Numbered from the stretch's first letter, positions 20,375 through 33,907 are shown. The stretch is 64,000 nt of DNA from Macrococcus hajekii (GCF_004359505.1 NZ_SCWE01000001.1:744001-808000); one strand, 5' to 3'. Notes: a model not told the origin generated them from the letters alone. Numbers and translations are program-made.

Positions 20375-23300
20375 CTACATTTCGTTCATATTGAATGTCA
20401 TGCTCTCAATGACATCGATTAAAGCACGTGCTGTGTCAAGAGAAGTCAGACAAGGAACACCGTTATCGACAGATTCACGTCTGATCTGGAAACCATCACG
20501 CTCAAACTGTTTACCTTTCGTCATCGTATTGATGACCAGCTGGACACGACCCTCTTTAATCACATCAAGCAGGTTCAGTTCATCACCGATTTTGCTGACT
20601 TCAACGACTGGAATGCCCGCTTCTTTCAATGACTGTGCTGTTCCTTTCGTCGCCATAATGCGGTAACCGACATTATGGAGACGTTTGACAAGAGCTGTCG
20701 CTTCTTCTTTATCTTTATCCGCGACTGTTACAAGCGCAGTACCATGATCCTTGACTTGCAGGCCACTTGCTAGCAGGCCTTTATATAAAGCTTTTTCAAG
20801 GGTGATATCTTTACCCATCACTTCTCCTGTTGATTTCATCTCAGGTCCGAGCGTGATATCCACATTTTTCAGTTTGCTGAAACTGAAGACAGGTGCTTTG
20901 ACGAAGACGCCTTCCTTGAATGGCACAAGTCCATTTGAATAACCTTTATCCGTCAGTTTTTCACCAAGTACAGCTTTCATCGCCAAGTTGGCCATCGGTA
21001 CATCTGTAATCTTACTTAAGAAAGGAACAGTGCGGCTTGAACGGGGGTTCACTTCAAGCACATATACTTTATCGTCTGCAATTACATACTGAATGTTGAG
21101 CAGGCCGACAATTTCAAGTCCATGCGCCAGACGTTCTGTATAATCTGCCAGCGTCTGAATATGTTCATCAGACAGACTTTGAGGTGGGTAGACCGCGATA
21201 GAGTCACCTGAGTGAACACCTGCGCGTTCAATGTGTTCCATAATACCTGGAATAACCACTGTTTCCCCGTCACAGATGGCATCTACTTCAATCTCTTTAC
21301 CTGTTAAATAACGGTCTATAAGAACGGGATGTTCCGGACTTGCTTTAACAGCCTGCGTCATATAGTTCGTCAGTTCCTGCTCATCGTAGACGATTTCCAT
21401 CGCACGGCCACCGAGGACATATGACGGACGTACGAGAACAGGATAACCGATATGGTTGGCATTAGCGACTGCTTCTTCTACTGATGTTGCAGTCTTACCT
21501 AATGGCTGCGGAATACCGATTTTCTGCATCAATGCTTCGAATTCTTTACGGTCTTCTGCTTTATCAAGATTTTCAAGTGAAGTTCCAAGCACTTTAACAC
21601 CGTATTTCGCAATTTTATCTGCTAAGTTGATCGCCGTCTGACCACCGAACTGGACAACAACTCCTTCAGGCTGCTCAAGATTGATGATATTCATCACATC
21701 TTCTTCTGTCAGCGGCTCAAAATAGAGTTTATCTGAGATTGAGAAGTCTGTTGATACTGTCTCCGGGTTATTGTTGACGATAATCGCTTCGTATCCTGCT
21801 TCGCGGATAGCCCATACAGCATGAACCGTTGCGTAGTCGAATTCAACACCTTGACCGATGCGGATAGGACCTGAACCTAATACGACCACTTTCTTCTTAT
21901 CTGAGACGATAGATTCATTCTCAGTCTCATATGTTCCGTAGAAATAAGGTGTTGACGATTCAAATTCTGATGCACATGTATCTACCATTTTATAGACCGG
22001 TTTAATATTATGCTGCTGACGTAATTCGTAGATATCCTGTTCTGACATATTCCAGCGGTGCGCAATAACGCGGTCAGAGAAGCCATATTTCTTCGCCCAG
22101 ATTAAATGGTCGATATCGCCGGCATGGTCTTTTAAATCATGTTCGATATCAATGATATGCTGCATTTTATTCAGGAAGAACAGATCGATTTTCGTCAGTT
22201 CATGAATGCGTTCAGGGGTCACCCCACGACGCAATGCTTCACCGATAAAGAACAGACGTTCATCATCCTGTGCCAGAATACGTTTCTCGATAAAATCAAG
22301 CTCAAATTCATCACCATTAGGCAGTCCGAGGTGATGAACACCGTATTCAAGTGAGCGAATCGCTTTTAAGAGTGATTCCTCATAAGTACGACCAATCGCC
22401 ATAACTTCACCAGTTGCTTTCATCTGTGTGCCGAGTACACGTTCACCTTTTTCAAATTTATCAAACGGGAAACGTGGAATCTTAGATACGACATAGTCAA
22501 GAGCAGGTTCAAAAGCTGCATAGCTTGTCCCTGTCACCGGGTTCAGCATTTCATCAAGTGTCATACCAACTGCAATTTTCGCAGCAAGTTTTGCGATAGG
22601 ATAGCCTGTTGCTTTTGAAGCCAAGGCTGATGAACGGGATACACGCGGATTAACTTCAATGATGTAATAGTTATATGAGTGTGGATCGAGAGCGAGCTGA
22701 ACGTTACAGCCTCCTTCGATTTTAAGAGCGCGAATAATTTTAAGAGAGACATCACGTAGCATATGATACTCTCTATCAGATAAAGTCTGTGACGGTGCTA
22801 CTACAATTGAGTCACCTGTATGAATACCGACCGGATCGATATTTTCCATGTTACAGACCACAATGGCATTGTCATTTGAGTCACGCATCACTTCATATTC
22901 AATCTCCTTGAATCCGGCGATTGATTTTTCAATGAGACATTGTGTGACAGGTGAATATTTCAGACCATTTGTAACGATCTCGATCAGTTCCTGTTCATCG
23001 TGACAGATACCGCCGCCTGTCCCCCCCATTGTAAAGGCAGGCCGCACGATAACCGGATAACCAATCTCGTCTGCGAAGTCAAGCGCGCTTTGAACGTCAT
23101 TCACAATATCACTCTCAGGTACCGGTTCCCCGAGTTCATTCATCAGATTACGGAATAAATCACGGTCCTCAGCTTGTTCAATTGATGAAAGTTTTGTTCC
23201 AAGAAGTGCAACGTTATTCTCTTCCAGGACGCCTGCCTCATGCAGCTGAACAGCCATATTAAGTCCTGTCTGACCGCCAAGCGTCGGAAGAAGTGCATCC

Positions 23301-23548
23301 GGCTGTTCCTTACGGATAATTCTTGCAACAAAATCAAGTGTCAGCGGCTCAATGTAAACTTTATCTGCAATCTCAGTATCAGTCATGATAGTTGCCGGAT
23401 TAGAGTTGACGAGGATAACGCGGTAACCTTCCTCACGTAACGCAAGACACGCCTGAGTTCCTGCGTAGTCAAATTCTGCTGCCTGCCCAATGATGATTGG
23501 ACCTGAACCAATTACCAGTATCGTCTTAATATCATTACGTTTAGCCAT
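20375..23548 (-). CDS. carB: Carbamoyl-phosphate synthase large subunit
   Basis: Makes carbamoyl phosphate from bicarbonate, two ATP and ammonia delivered by CarA. Its 1057 residues match the family. Two homologous ATP-grasp halves are visible, each starting with a VLVIGSGPI-type motif: [22 protein letters not shown] near residue 9 and [20 protein letters not shown] near 555. A MGS-like allosteric domain ends the protein (about 930-1057). The start overlaps the carA 3' end by 8 bp. Being in the pyr operon, it is probably under pyrimidine control. Confidence 0.98.
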   Translation of the reverse strand: MAKRNDIKTILVIGSGPIIIGQAAEFDYAGTQACLALREEGYRVILVNSNPATIMTDTEIADKVYIEPLTLDFVARIIRKEQPDALLPTLGGQTGLNMAVQLHEAGVLEENNVALLGTKLSSIEQAEDRDLFRNLMNELGEPVPESDIVNDVQSALDFADEIGYPVIVRPAFTMGGTGGGICHDEQELIEIVTNGLKYSPVTQCLIEKSIAGFKEIEYEVMRDSNDNAIVVCNMENIDPVGIHTGDSIVVAPSQTLSDREYHMLRDVSLKIIRALKIEGGCNVQLALDPHSYNYYIIEVNPRVSRSSALASKATGYPIAKLAAKIAVGMTLDEMLNPVTGTSYAAFEPALDYVVSKIPRFPFDKFEKGERVLGTQMKATGEVMAIGRTYEESLLKAIRSLEYGVHHLGLPNGDEFELDFIEKRILAQDDERLFFIGEALRRGVTPERIHELTKIDLFFLNKMQHIIDIEHDLKDHAGDIDHLIWAKKYGFSDRVIAHRWNMSEQDIYELRQQHNIKPVYKMVDTCASEFESSTPYFYGTYETENESIVSDKKKVVVLGSGPIRIGQGVEFDYATVHAVWAIREAGYEAIIVNNNPETVSTDFSISDKLYFEPLTEEDVMNIINLEQPEGVVVQFGGQTAINLADKIAKYGVKVLGTSLENLDKAEDRKEFEALMQKIGIPQPLGKTATSVEEAVANANHIGYPVLVRPSYVLGGRAMEIVYDEQELTNYMTQAVKASPEHPVLIDRYLTGKEIEVDAICDGETVVIPGIMEHIERAGVHSGDSIAVYPPQSLSDEHIQTLADYTERLAHGLEIVGLLNIQYVIADDKVYVLEVNPRSSRTVPFLSKITDVPMANLAMKAVLGEKLTDKGYSNGLVPFKEGVFVKAPVFSFSKLKNVDITLGPEMKSTGEVMGKDITLEKALYKGLLASGLQVKDHGTALVTVADKDKEEATALVKRLHNVGYRIMATKGTAQSLKEAGIPVVEVSKIGDELNLLDVIKEGRVQLVINTMTKGKQFERDGFQIRRESVDNGVPCLTSLDTARALIDVIESMTFNMNEM

Positions 23549-24635
23549 TCATGACACTCCCTTTATTTTCGTTCATCATCTGAATAAAATCATCGAATAA
23601 ATAATTTGGATCGTGTGGACCCGGACTTGCTTCAGGGTGATACTGTACAGAGAATGCAGGCAGTTCTGTGTGTCGAAGTCCTTCGACTGTACCATCATTC
23701 AATGCGACGTGTGTGATCACGAGATCAGTCTCTTTTACTGTTTCAGGATCTACGGCATAGCCATGGTTCTGAGAAGTGATCTCAATTTTTCCAGTGGCCA
23801 GATTTTTAACTGGATGGTTAGCACCACGATGCCCGAACTTCATCTTGAATGTCGTTGCACCACATGCAAGTGCAAACAGCTGGTGACCGAGACAGATACC
23901 GAAGAACGGTACTTTACCGAGTATGCCTTTGATCATCTCGATACCCTCTTTTACGACTTCAGGGTTACCTGGACCATTCGAAAGCATGACACCGTCTGGT
24001 CGTAGTCTTAAAATTTCATCAGCTGTCGTGTTCCATGGCATCACTGTGACGTCACAGCCACGTGAGTTCAGTTCACGGACGATATTCTCTTTTTTACCGA
24101 AATCGATCAACACAACGCGTAAGTCATTCCCTGTTGAAACGTACGCTGTTTTAGTCGATACTTGCTCCACTTCATCGGTACGGAAATCAGTCATCTTCAA
24201 GTCTGCAATCGCTTTTTCAACATCTGCTTCTTCATTGACAAATGCTGCTTTTAAAACACCATGCTGACGGATAACACGTGTCAGCTGACGTGTATCGACG
24301 CCGTCAATACCGGGTACATCATAATTTTTTAATGTCTCATCAAGTGATGCCATATTACGGAAGTTACTTGGCAGTTCACAAGCTTCGCGTACAACCATAC
24401 CTTTAAGAGATGGTGTAAGTGTCTCGTAGTCATCACGATTGATACCGTAATTGCCAATCAACGGATAAGTGAAAGTAATGATCTGGCCTGTATATGATGG
24501 ATCTGATAAAGTTTCCTGATAACCTGTCATCGCTGTATTGAATACAATCTCACCTTGTGTCTCTTTATCGCTGCCGAAGCGATAACCTTTAAAAATCGTG
24601 CCATCTTCAAGTACTAAAAATCGTTGTTTACGCAT
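23541..24635 (-). CDS. carA: Carbamoyl-phosphate synthase small (glutaminase) subunit
   Basis: Hydrolyses glutamine and channels ammonia to CarB. The start at 24635 ([15 protein letters not shown]) has AGGAGG 7 bp upstream, inside the pyrC 3' end, and gives 364 residues; a TTG further upstream is not preferred. The class I glutaminase nucleophile sits in FFGICLGHQ near residue 246, and the His-Glu pair in [12 protein letters not shown] near 345. The ATG overlaps the pyrC stop by 8 bp. Confidence 0.97.
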   Translation of the reverse strand: MRKQRFLVLEDGTIFKGYRFGSDKETQGEIVFNTAMTGYQETLSDPSYTGQIITFTYPLIGNYGINRDDYETLTPSLKGMVVREACELPSNFRNMASLDETLKNYDVPGIDGVDTRQLTRVIRQHGVLKAAFVNEEADVEKAIADLKMTDFRTDEVEQVSTKTAYVSTGNDLRVVLIDFGKKENIVRELNSRGCDVTVMPWNTTADEILRLRPDGVMLSNGPGNPEVVKEGIEMIKGILGKVPFFGICLGHQLFALACGATTFKMKFGHRGANHPVKNLATGKIEITSQNHGYAVDPETVKETDLVITHVALNDGTVEGLRHTELPAFSVQYHPEASPGPHDPNYLFDDFIQMMNENKGSVMNG

Positions 24636-25908
24636 GTTGACCCTCCTGATATGCAATTTTGCCTTCTGCTAATGTAAGTGTGACATTACCGAATACTTTC
24701 TCACCGATAAATGGCGTATTAGAGCTTTTAGAAAGAAAATCCTCTGCCTTGATTTCGTATTCTTCATCCAGATTGATAACCGTGATATCTGCTGGTGCTC
24801 CTACTTCAAGCCGACCATATGGTAATTTGAAAACATCAGCCGGTTTAGTTGTTAAATATTCGACTAACTGTCCGAGTGACCAGTCACCATTTTTGACGAA
24901 TTGAGTATAGAGCAGTGGGAATGCTGTTTCACTGCCGACAATTCCAAAAGGTGCTTTAACCATCGGCTGTGCTTTTTCATCAGCAGCATGTGGCGCATGA
25001 TCTGTCGCGATAAAATCAATCGTACCGTCAAGGAGTGCGTCAATCAATGCTTGCTGGTCCTCTTTAGAACGAAGCGGTGGATTCATCTTCAGGATGGCAT
25101 CATCTTCAGTAATGATATTTTCATTAAGCAGTAAATGGTGCGGTGTCACTTCAGCTGTCACTTTAATACCAGCAGCTTTAGCATCGCGGATTGCTCTGAT
25201 ACTCTGAATGCTCGATACGTGACAGACATGGTAATGACAATCCGCTGCTTCAGCGAGAAGGACGTCACGTGCAATCTGAACCGCTTCACAGATAGACGGG
25301 ATACCTGGGATACCGAGCGATTTGGAAACTTTACCTTCATGCATCGCTCCCCCGTAAATAAGTGAGTTATCTTCACAGTGTGCGACGATGGCCATGTCTA
25401 ATTTAGCGGCCTGCTGCATCGCCTCATACATAACTGAAGCGGTCTGTACACCTACACCATCGTCTGTAAATGCGAATGCACCATGTTCTTTAAGTGCAGG
25501 GAAATCAACCAGCTTCTCACCGAGCTGACGTTCTGTAATAGAAGCATAAGGAAGTACACGAACGACTGCATTATCTTTAATCGTCTGATTCAGCTTTTCA
25601 ATATTCTCAACTGTATCAGGTACCGGACGTGTATTCGGCATTGGACAGACTGTAGTGAAACCGCCGCGTGCAGCTGCCTTAGTACCCGTTTCTATCGTCT
25701 CCTTATGTTCACCGCCTGGTTCACGCAGATGGACATGGACATCGATGAAACCTGCCGATACGAATTGACCATTCAGCTCTATGATCTCGCTGTTATAGAC
25801 ATTTAATTGCTCACCTATTTCCGCTACTTTACCGTCTTCAATTCTTATATCTCTTTCAACCAGTTGACCTTCTGCTAAAATTTTACCGCCTCTTAATAAT
25901 GTGCTCAT
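24628..25908 (-). CDS. pyrC: Dihydroorotase
   Basis: Cyclises carbamoyl-aspartate to dihydroorotate. A type I dihydroorotase of 426 residues. The zinc-binding motif [10 protein letters not shown] is at 56-65. [11 protein letters not shown] follows, then AHCEDNS, HVCHVSS and the catalytic ATDHAPH near residue 304. The ATG is 1 bp past the pyrB stop. Its last codons contain the carA Shine-Dalgarno and start. Confidence 0.97.
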   Translation of the reverse strand: MSTLLRGGKILAEGQLVERDIRIEDGKVAEIGEQLNVYNSEIIELNGQFVSAGFIDVHVHLREPGGEHKETIETGTKAAARGGFTTVCPMPNTRPVPDTVENIEKLNQTIKDNAVVRVLPYASITERQLGEKLVDFPALKEHGAFAFTDDGVGVQTASVMYEAMQQAAKLDMAIVAHCEDNSLIYGGAMHEGKVSKSLGIPGIPSICEAVQIARDVLLAEAADCHYHVCHVSSIQSIRAIRDAKAAGIKVTAEVTPHHLLLNENIITEDDAILKMNPPLRSKEDQQALIDALLDGTIDFIATDHAPHAADEKAQPMVKAPFGIVGSETAFPLLYTQFVKNGDWSLGQLVEYLTTKPADVFKLPYGRLEVGAPADITVINLDEEYEIKAEDFLSKSSNTPFIGEKVFGNVTLTLAEGKIAYQEGQHA

Positions 25909-25909
25909 T

Positions 25910-28107
<2,198 letters not shown>

Positions 28108-28127
28108 TATGTTTTCTCCTTTTAAAA

Positions 28128-28206
28128 AAGCCTCTTTGCGCATGCAAAGAGGCTTAAGTTTTCACTTAATTACCCTTTGCCGGTCTCTCGTACCGAATTA
28201 AAAGAG
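28128..28206 (-). promoter_or_regulatory. Second pyr attenuator, between pyrR and pyrP
   Basis: Three exclusive structures are visible on the minus strand. The terminator is AAGCCTCTTTGC / GCAAAGAGGCTT (28128-28155), followed by a T-run. The antiterminator pairs GCAAAGGG (28173-28180) with the terminator 5' arm around an inner TTAAGT-GAAA-ACTTAA hairpin (28154-28169). The anti-antiterminator pairs CTCTTT (28201-28206) with AAAGGG below a CGGT / ACCG hairpin. The loop of that hairpin, ACGAGAG, departs from the consensus PyrR loop CNGNGA. The layout matches PyrR attenuation, but the binding loop is atypical. Confidence 0.75.
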
Positions 28207-28731
28207 TTATTTAATATAGACTTGTGTTTTTTCGTCAATTTCATCAAGCATAACGATGATTTCTTCACTTAGGGCAGTCGGAATATTTTTACCGATAAAA
28301 TCAGCGCGAATCGGGAGCTCTCTATGCCCACGGTCAACAAGCGTTGCAAGACTGATACGGCTTGGTCGAACATGATCAAGAATGGCATCAAGTGAAGCAC
28401 GCACAGTGCGCCCTGTATAAAGAACATCATCAACGATCACTACATGTTTACCGTTTAAATCTGCATCGATCTGGAATGCCTGTACATCAGCACTGACTCT
28501 GTCCGTTACATCATCGCGGTACTGTGTGACATCTAATACACCTGTCGGTACAGTGATGCCTTCGATTTTAGCGATTTTAGACTGAATACGCTCAGCCAGA
28601 TAGACACCTCGAGTTCTGATGCCCAGTAGCACCAAATTCTGAGTCCCTTTATTATTTTCAAGAATCTCATGAGCAATACGCGTCAATGTCCGGTCAATTG
28701 CTTTATCATCAAGTACAACTCGCTGTTTCAT
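28207..28731 (-). CDS. pyrR: PyrR, pyr operon RNA-binding attenuation regulator / uracil phosphoribosyltransferase
   Basis: Binds pyr leader RNA when UMP or UTP is high and promotes termination; it also has uracil phosphoribosyltransferase activity. The true start at 28731 ([16 protein letters not shown]) follows AGGAGG and gives 174 residues; the frame extends upstream into the attenuator. The PRPP loop [13 protein letters not shown] lies at 97-109. [14 protein letters not shown] and YRDDVTDR are conserved. First gene of the operon, behind attenuator 1 and a strong promoter. Confidence 0.97.
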   Translation of the reverse strand: MKQRVVLDDKAIDRTLTRIAHEILENNKGTQNLVLLGIRTRGVYLAERIQSKIAKIEGITVPTGVLDVTQYRDDVTDRVSADVQAFQIDADLNGKHVVIVDDVLYTGRTVRASLDAILDHVRPSRISLATLVDRGHRELPIRADFIGKNIPTALSEEIIVMLDEIDEKTQVYIK

Positions 28732-28743
28732 CCTAACCCTCCT

Positions 28744-28819
28744 AAAAAACCTCACGTCAAATAGACGTGAGGTTTTTCTGCTCAACGCCTTCTGAGCCTC
28801 TCTGGACTCACTTAAAAGC
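28744..28819 (-). promoter_or_regulatory. First pyr attenuator with canonical PyrR-binding hairpin
   Basis: On the minus strand a hairpin TGAGTC-CAGAGA-GGCTCA (28793-28810) has exactly the CNGNGA hexaloop of the PyrR site and contains AGTCCAGAGAGGCT. Its lower stem GCTTTT / GAAGGC (28814-28819 with 28787-28792) is separated by a purine bulge AAG, as in PyrR targets. A terminator follows: ACCTCACGTC / GACGTGAGGT with T-run (28744-28777). GTGAG upstream can pair with CTCAC of the terminator arm as antiterminator. Confidence 0.92.
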
Positions 28820-28839
28820 AACGTGATTAAGTTAACTTC

Positions 28840-28867
28840 ATAATACCATAATGAAGGTTGATGTCAA
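28840..28867 (-). promoter_or_regulatory. Promoter of the pyr operon
   Basis: Minus strand: perfect -35 TTGACA (28862-28867), 16 bp spacer, -10 TATTAT (28840-28845) preceded by TGG. It lies directly after the upstream pseudouridine synthase stop and about 20 bp before the first PyrR hairpin. Confidence 0.85.
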
Positions 28868-28871
28868 TTGC

Positions 28872-29777
28872 TTATTTGCGCAGTTTACGAATCAGTTCTT
28901 GAAAATACTCAGGCAGGTCAGCTGAACATTCAATATATTCATCTGTCACTGGATGATCAAATCCGATGACGCCCGCATGAAGTGCCTGGCCACCGATATC
29001 AAGTGTTTTCTTCGGACCATATTTCGGATCGCCGACAAGCGGATAACCAATATGTTTCATATGCACGCGAATCTGGTGCGTACGACCTGTCTCAAGCTGA
29101 CACTCAACAAGCGTGTACTTGTCAAAAGTCTCGAGTACATTGAAATGTGTGACCGCATGCTTACCCTCATCCTGAACTGACATCTCCTGGCGGTCTCTTG
29201 GATTACGTCCAATCGGAGCTTCAATCGTTCCGAATTCATGTGGAATAATACCATGAACGAGTGCCGTATATTTACGCGTTACTGTTTTATTGACCAGTTG
29301 GTCAACAAGACTACGGTGAGCAATATCATTTTTTGCGACCATCAGAAGTCCTGACGTATCTTTGTCGATACGATGGACGATACCCGGACGAATCTCACCA
29401 TTGATACCCGATAAGTCCTTGATGGCATACATCAGACCATTGACAAGTGTCCCATTAGGATGACCAGGTGCTGGATGGACGACCATGCCTTTCGGTTTAT
29501 AGACAACCGCAACGTCTTTGTCTTCATAATAAATGTCGATACCTAAATCTTCAGCGACTAAATCGACTTCTTCAACGGGTTTTTCCGTTACAACGATTTC
29601 ATCATCCATGCGCAGCTTATAGTTAGCTTTAACTGCCTTGTTATTCACGACTACAAGTCCGTTTTTGATCCAGTCCTGAATCTGATTACGTGACCAGTCA
29701 CTATTAGAGTCTGTCAAGTATTTGTCTATACGTTGACCGACTTCTTCTTCCTGTATTTCAAAATTAAATGTCTGCAT
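28872..29777 (-). CDS. RluD/RluA-family 23S rRNA pseudouridine synthase
   Basis: Isomerises specific uridines in rRNA. The start at 29777 (MQTFNFEIQEEEVGQ) follows AAGGAG, giving 301 residues. An N-terminal S4-type domain (QRIDKYLTDSNSDWSRNQIQDWI, about 16-38) precedes the catalytic domain. The catalytic Asp is in GIVHRIDKDTSGLLMVAKN. ECQLETGRTHQIRVHMKHIGYPLVGDP-type motifs follow. It overlaps lspA by 14 bp and precedes pyrR, as in Bacillus (YlyB). The exact target uridines cannot be read from sequence. Confidence 0.93.
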   Translation of the reverse strand: MQTFNFEIQEEEVGQRIDKYLTDSNSDWSRNQIQDWIKNGLVVVNNKAVKANYKLRMDDEIVVTEKPVEEVDLVAEDLGIDIYYEDKDVAVVYKPKGMVVHPAPGHPNGTLVNGLMYAIKDLSGINGEIRPGIVHRIDKDTSGLLMVAKNDIAHRSLVDQLVNKTVTRKYTALVHGIIPHEFGTIEAPIGRNPRDRQEMSVQDEGKHAVTHFNVLETFDKYTLVECQLETGRTHQIRVHMKHIGYPLVGDPKYGPKKTLDIGGQALHAGVIGFDHPVTDEYIECSADLPEYFQELIRKLRK

Positions 29778-30255
29778 TCTTTTTCTCCTTATTCTCATTC
29801 ACTAAAATATCATAGATCAAGATGATCACTCCGACTGTCAAGCAGGCATCTGCCACATTAAAAATCGGAAAATCATAGTTGATAATCTTCGTATCTATAA
29901 AATCGACCACATTCCCTCTGAAGAGACGATCAATAAAATTACCGATTGCACCGGCAAATACGAGTGTCAGCCCTAATTGCATCACAGGTTTATAACTCGC
30001 TTCCTTGCGATAAAAATAGGCAATAGCAACCAGCACCACAACCGTAATCAAATAAAAGAACATCATCTGATTCTGCAACATACCCCAGGCAGCTCCGTGA
30101 TTCCGGTGGGAGGTAATTTCCAGAATATCACCTATAACAGGGATGGAATCACCGATATCCATCGATTTTACAATGATCCATTTTGTCAGTTGATCTGCTA
30201 AAATCAGAAAAATGGCGAAGGATGCCATAATATGAAGGTTATATTTTCTATTCAT
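29764..30255 (-). CDS. lspA: Lipoprotein signal peptidase (signal peptidase II)
   Basis: Membrane aspartyl protease that cleaves signal peptides of diacylglyceryl-modified prolipoproteins. Its 163 residues hold four transmembrane helices. The catalytic motifs are GNFIDRLFRGNVVDFID (first Asp) and FPIFNVADACLTVG (second Asp). DQLTKWIIV near residue 21 is conserved. The ATG follows TTGGAG. Its 3' end overlaps the pseudouridine synthase gene. Confidence 0.97.
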   Translation of the reverse strand: MNRKYNLHIMASFAIFLILADQLTKWIIVKSMDIGDSIPVIGDILEITSHRNHGAAWGMLQNQMMFFYLITVVVLVAIAYFYRKEASYKPVMQLGLTLVFAGAIGNFIDRLFRGNVVDFIDTKIINYDFPIFNVADACLTVGVIILIYDILVNENKEKKNADI

Positions 30256-30406
30256 GTCTTCACTCCAATCTCAACTATTCTACCATAGAAATTGAGAGAC
30301 GTCTTATATATTAATAGTTTACATAATATAGTTATATTATATTTAAGCGTGTTACTGCTCAACTTCCCTCATTTCTGAGCAGCAAACTCACTTCCACCTC
30401 ATATAA
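30256..30406. other. lspA-ileS spacer with inverted repeats
   Basis: No gene is seen. Two symmetric elements are present: ATAATATA-GT-TATATTAT (30323-30340) and CTGCTCA...TGAGCAG (30355-30361 with 30376-30382). The first is AT-rich and may simply be promoter region for lspA, which lies beyond the ileS terminator. Function unknown. Confidence 0.4.
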
Positions 30407-30407
30407 A

Positions 30408-30436
30408 GAACCCCGTCCTTCTTCGGGGCGGGGTTC
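30408..30436 (-). terminator. Intrinsic terminator after ileS
   Basis: Minus strand AGAACCCCG...CGGGGTTCT-type hairpin with GC-rich stem and TTCTTTAT tail, 11 bp past the ileS stop. The T-run is weak but the stem is strong. Confidence 0.75.
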
Positions 30437-30447
30437 TCGCAAATTAT

Positions 30448-33168
30448 TTAACCGACAACTGATGCACAGCGTGGGCATAATTTATCGTCATTTAATTCAG
30501 TTGAATAATTCCAGCAGCGTTCACACTTCTCACCATCAGCTTTTGTCACCAGGATATTGGCATGACCGTAATCTTTACCTTCTTTTTCATTCACAACTTC
30601 TACTTGTGAAGTGATAAATAACTGGTGAAGATTATTCATAGATTCAAGAAGTTTCTGATCATCTGCATTGTCTACTGAAATTACTACTTTTGCTTCTAGT
30701 GACTTACCGATGACTTTCTCTTTACGTGCTTCTTCAAGTGCTTTCAATACGTCATCACGTAATGTCAGGAAATGATCCCATTTCGCTACAAGCTCGTTGT
30801 CCACTTCGTGTTTTTCAGGCATATCTGCTAAATGAACACTTGCTTCAGTGACATGTGGTGTATGACCCCAGATTTCTTCAGCTGTGTGCGGAATCACTGG
30901 TGCAAGTAATTTCGTGAGTGAAACCAGGATTTCATATAATACTGTCTGCATGCTACGGCGGATATGTGCATCCTGCTCTTCGATATACAGAATATCTTTA
31001 CCATAATCCAGATAAAAGTTACTAAGCTCAACGTTAATAAAGTTCTGTAATTCCTGATACATGAACAGGTAGTCATTATTTTCATAATGCTCATGCGCTT
31101 TATTCACAAAGTCGTAAAGACGGTTCAGCATATAGCGGTCAACTTCAGCTAAATCTTCGTATGCTACAGCATCTGCCGGACTGAAATCATTTACGTTACC
31201 CAGAAGGAAACGGAACGTGTTACGGATCTTACGATAAACTTCTGACACTTGTTTTAAGATATCATCTGAAATACGGACATCAGCTAAATAGTCTACTGAC
31301 ATCACCCATAGGCGGATGATATCTGCACCCATCTGCTTCACTACTTTCTCAGGTAAAATCGTATTACCTAATGATTTACTCATCTTACGACCTTGTCCGT
31401 CCATAACGAAACCATGTGATAATAATTTTTTATATGGTGACTGACCACGTGTTGCTACAGCCGTTGTGATAGATGAGTTGAACCAGCCACGATATTGGTC
31501 AGAGCCTTCAAAATAAAGGTCTGCAGGGAATGATAGTTCAGGACGCGCTTCTAATACACCGCGATGTGAAGACCCTGAGTCAAACCAGACATCCATGATA
31601 TCAGTCTCTTTAGTGAACTCACCGTTCGGACTTCCTGCATGTGTGTAACCTTGCGGCAGTAAATCTTTTGCTTCTCTTTCGTACCAGACATTAGAGCCGT
31701 GTTCTTCAACAAGCTTCGCGACATGTTCAATCGTTGCTTCTTCCATAATGATGTCGCCATTCTCTGCATAAAAGACGGGAAGGGGTACACCCCAGGCACG
31801 TTGACGAGAAATCACCCAGTCACCACGGTCACGGATCATATTATAGATACGTGTTTTACCCCAGTCGACTTTAAATTCAGTCTCTTCAATCGCATCAAGG
31901 ATATCCTGACGTACTTTATTGATAGAAGCGAACCACTGCGGTGTTGCTCGGAAGATAACAGGCTTTTTCGTACGCCAGTCATGTGGATATGAGTGAGTGA
32001 AGAAATCGAGTTTTAATAATGCGCCCACTTCTGTCAGCTTCTCAGTGATCAGCTTATTACCTTTATCGTAATAAACCCCCTCAAATTCACCCGCTTCATC
32101 AGTAAAGACCCCTTTATCATCCACTGGTGAAATAACAGGTAAGTCGTATTTCTGACCGACCATAAAGTCATCTTCCCCGTGTCCTGGTGCAGTATGGACA
32201 CAGCCAGTACCTGCATCAGTCGTCACGTGGTCACCTAAAATAACAAGTGAATCACGGTCAAGGAACGGATGCTGTACAGTTACGTATTCAAGCTCAGAAC
32301 CTTTGAATTCTTTTTCAATCTCAATTGTTTCCTTGTCCCAGCCCACTGCTTCACATACTGAGTCAAGTAACGCCTGAGCCACGATAAATGAATCACCTGC
32401 AGTTTTAACCTGGACGTAATTCAGCTCCGGATTAAGGGCAATCGCAACGTTTGCCGGAATCGTCCACGGTGTTGTCGTCCAGATTACAAACTTAACACCT
32501 GCGTCCACTTTACCTTTACCATCTTTTGTTTTGAATGCAACATAGATAGAAGGAGAGACTTTATCCTGATATTCGATCTCTGCCTCAGCAAGTGATGACT
32601 CACTTGAAGGAGACCAGTAGACAGGTTTTTTACCTTTGTAGATATAGCCTTTCTTCGCCATATCGCCGAACAGACGAATCTGTTCTGCTTCAAACTTCTC
32701 CTGCAGCGTGATATAAGGTTTATCCCAGTCTGCATTCACACCTAAACGTTTAAAATCAGCTTTTTGAAGCTCAACTTGTTCGAGCGCAAACTGTTTACAC
32801 AGCTCACGGAACTCAGCAACTGACATTTCCTTGCGTTTAACCCCTTTTTTAGTAAGGGCCTGTTCAATCGGCAGACCATGCGTATCCCAGCCCGGAACGA
32901 ATGGCGTGCTGTAACCTGTCATCGCTTTATATCGTGTGATGAAATCTTTGATCACTTTGTTTAAAGCATGACCCATATGAATCTGACCATTCGCATACGG
33001 TGGGCCATCGTGCAGAATATAGTTCGGTTTGCCGGCATTCTTTTCTAAAATTTTATGGTATAAATCCTGTTCATCCCATTGTGCTTGAATTTGAGGTTCT
33101 TTATTCGGTAATCCACCCCGCATTGGAAAATCTGTTTTCGGCATCAGCAATGTATCTTTATAATCCAT
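30448..33168 (-). CDS. ileS: Isoleucyl-tRNA synthetase
   Basis: Charges tRNA-Ile. The 906 residues are slightly shorter than the ~917 I recall for S. aureus. The class I HIGH motif appears as HMGH (64-67), preceded by [19 protein letters not shown] follows near 94-103. The editing domain occupies about 200-390. KMSKSLGN lies near 594. The C-terminal zinc motif CERCW...CPRC is intact. Preceded by a T-box leader and a promoter, so it is controlled by tRNA-Ile charging. No other gene shares the leader. Confidence 0.97.
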   Translation of the reverse strand: MDYKDTLLMPKTDFPMRGGLPNKEPQIQAQWDEQDLYHKILEKNAGKPNYILHDGPPYANGQIHMGHALNKVIKDFITRYKAMTGYSTPFVPGWDTHGLPIEQALTKKGVKRKEMSVAEFRELCKQFALEQVELQKADFKRLGVNADWDKPYITLQEKFEAEQIRLFGDMAKKGYIYKGKKPVYWSPSSESSLAEAEIEYQDKVSPSIYVAFKTKDGKGKVDAGVKFVIWTTTPWTIPANVAIALNPELNYVQVKTAGDSFIVAQALLDSVCEAVGWDKETIEIEKEFKGSELEYVTVQHPFLDRDSLVILGDHVTTDAGTGCVHTAPGHGEDDFMVGQKYDLPVISPVDDKGVFTDEAGEFEGVYYDKGNKLITEKLTEVGALLKLDFFTHSYPHDWRTKKPVIFRATPQWFASINKVRQDILDAIEETEFKVDWGKTRIYNMIRDRGDWVISRQRAWGVPLPVFYAENGDIIMEEATIEHVAKLVEEHGSNVWYEREAKDLLPQGYTHAGSPNGEFTKETDIMDVWFDSGSSHRGVLEARPELSFPADLYFEGSDQYRGWFNSSITTAVATRGQSPYKKLLSHGFVMDGQGRKMSKSLGNTILPEKVVKQMGADIIRLWVMSVDYLADVRISDDILKQVSEVYRKIRNTFRFLLGNVNDFSPADAVAYEDLAEVDRYMLNRLYDFVNKAHEHYENNDYLFMYQELQNFINVELSNFYLDYGKDILYIEEQDAHIRRSMQTVLYEILVSLTKLLAPVIPHTAEEIWGHTPHVTEASVHLADMPEKHEVDNELVAKWDHFLTLRDDVLKALEEARKEKVIGKSLEAKVVISVDNADDQKLLESMNNLHQLFITSQVEVVNEKEGKDYGHANILVTKADGEKCERCWNYSTELNDDKLCPRCASVVG

Positions 33169-33379
33169 CTAATCATCTCCATCTTCTAAAATAAAAAAAC
33201 ACCAGGCATCATGCAGGGACGGAAAAAATCCGCGGTACCACCCTGCTTAACTCCTGGAGTTCGCTCATTACCCTATTAATATTAAAGTAAAGTGATCTAT
33301 ATAGAACACATATACTGAACTCTCACCCTTCTTCAGCTCGCTTGAATATGCTTCAATCTATAACGGCTTTACTCGTATT
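33169..33379 (-). promoter_or_regulatory. T-box leader of ileS (isoleucine, AUC specifier)
   Basis: The T-box sequence AGGGTGGTACCGCGG is at 33230-33244 on the minus strand. Stem I closes with AGTAAAG (33367-33373) pairing CTTTACT (33286-33292). The specifier ATC, followed by the usual A, is at 33294-33296, directly before the closing arm. The terminator pairs GCAGGG and CCAGG with CCCTGC and CCTGG (33200-33257) and is followed by a T7 run. Uncharged tRNA-Ile should stabilise the antiterminator and allow ileS transcription. Confidence 0.95.
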
Positions 33380-33383
33380 AAAT

Positions 33384-33896
33384 CTATTCTACATCATTCT
33401 GCTGTGTTTGTACAACAGGTTTCGTCTCAAGGTCATAATTCAGCAGATAATCCCAGTCCTCGTTCTGCAGTAAATCAAGCTGTGCCTGTACAAGCATCTG
33501 GAAACGTGCACGGAAAATTTTAGATTGACGCTTCATATCTTCTGTCTGATAAGTAATTTCACGCGCTTTCTGCATGGCATCATTGACAATCTGATCTGCA
33601 TGATTTTGTGCATCCTTGATGATGACATCCGCCTGCATGCCGGCTGCACCTTTAATTTCATCACCCGCACGCTGAGCAACTACAAGCGCTTCACCGATCG
33701 TATTCTCGACTGCTCTGAAACGATTGATATTCTCATCCTTATCATCAATAAGCTTCTGCAGCATCGCTTTCTCTTCGCGTAGTTTCTCCAGTTCATTACT
33801 GAGTTCTCTTAAATAATCCCGAACTTCATTTTCATTCAGACCTTTATGCACAATATTGAACTGCTTGTTCTCAATGTCTCTTGGCATGTAATCCAT
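33384..33896 (-). CDS. divIVA: DivIVA, polar/septal cell-division scaffold
   Basis: A coiled-coil protein that recognises negatively curved membrane at septa and poles. The start at 33896 (MDYMPRDIENKQFN) follows AGAGGTG; a GTG nine bases upstream is less well placed. The 170 residues show an N-terminal lipid-binding domain with KQFNIVHKGLNENEVRDYL (about 11-29), then long coiled coils with heptad-like charged residues to about 150. It lies between ylmH and ileS, as in Staphylococcus and Bacillus. Confidence 0.94.
   Translation of the reverse strand: MDYMPRDIENKQFNIVHKGLNENEVRDYLRELSNELEKLREEKAMLQKLIDDKDENINRFRAVENTIGEALVVAQRAGDEIKGAAGMQADVIIKDAQNHADQIVNDAMQKAREITYQTEDMKRQSKIFRARFQMLVQAQLDLLQNEDWDYLLNYDLETKPVVQTQQNDVE
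33386..33415 (-). promoter_or_regulatory. Candidate promoter for the ileS T-box leader
   Basis: Minus strand TTGTAC (33410-33415), 18 bp, TAGAAT (33386-33391). It lies within the 3' end of divIVA and places the transcript start just before T-box stem I. Confidence 0.6.
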
Positions 33897-33907
33897 ATTT
33901 TTCACCT

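Noticed and set aside
30323-30340. AT-rich palindrome ATAATATA-GT-TATATTAT as a protein-binding site
   Set aside because: Pure A/T arms are common by chance in this genome, and no second copy or motif match was seen. It is noted only as part of the spacer.
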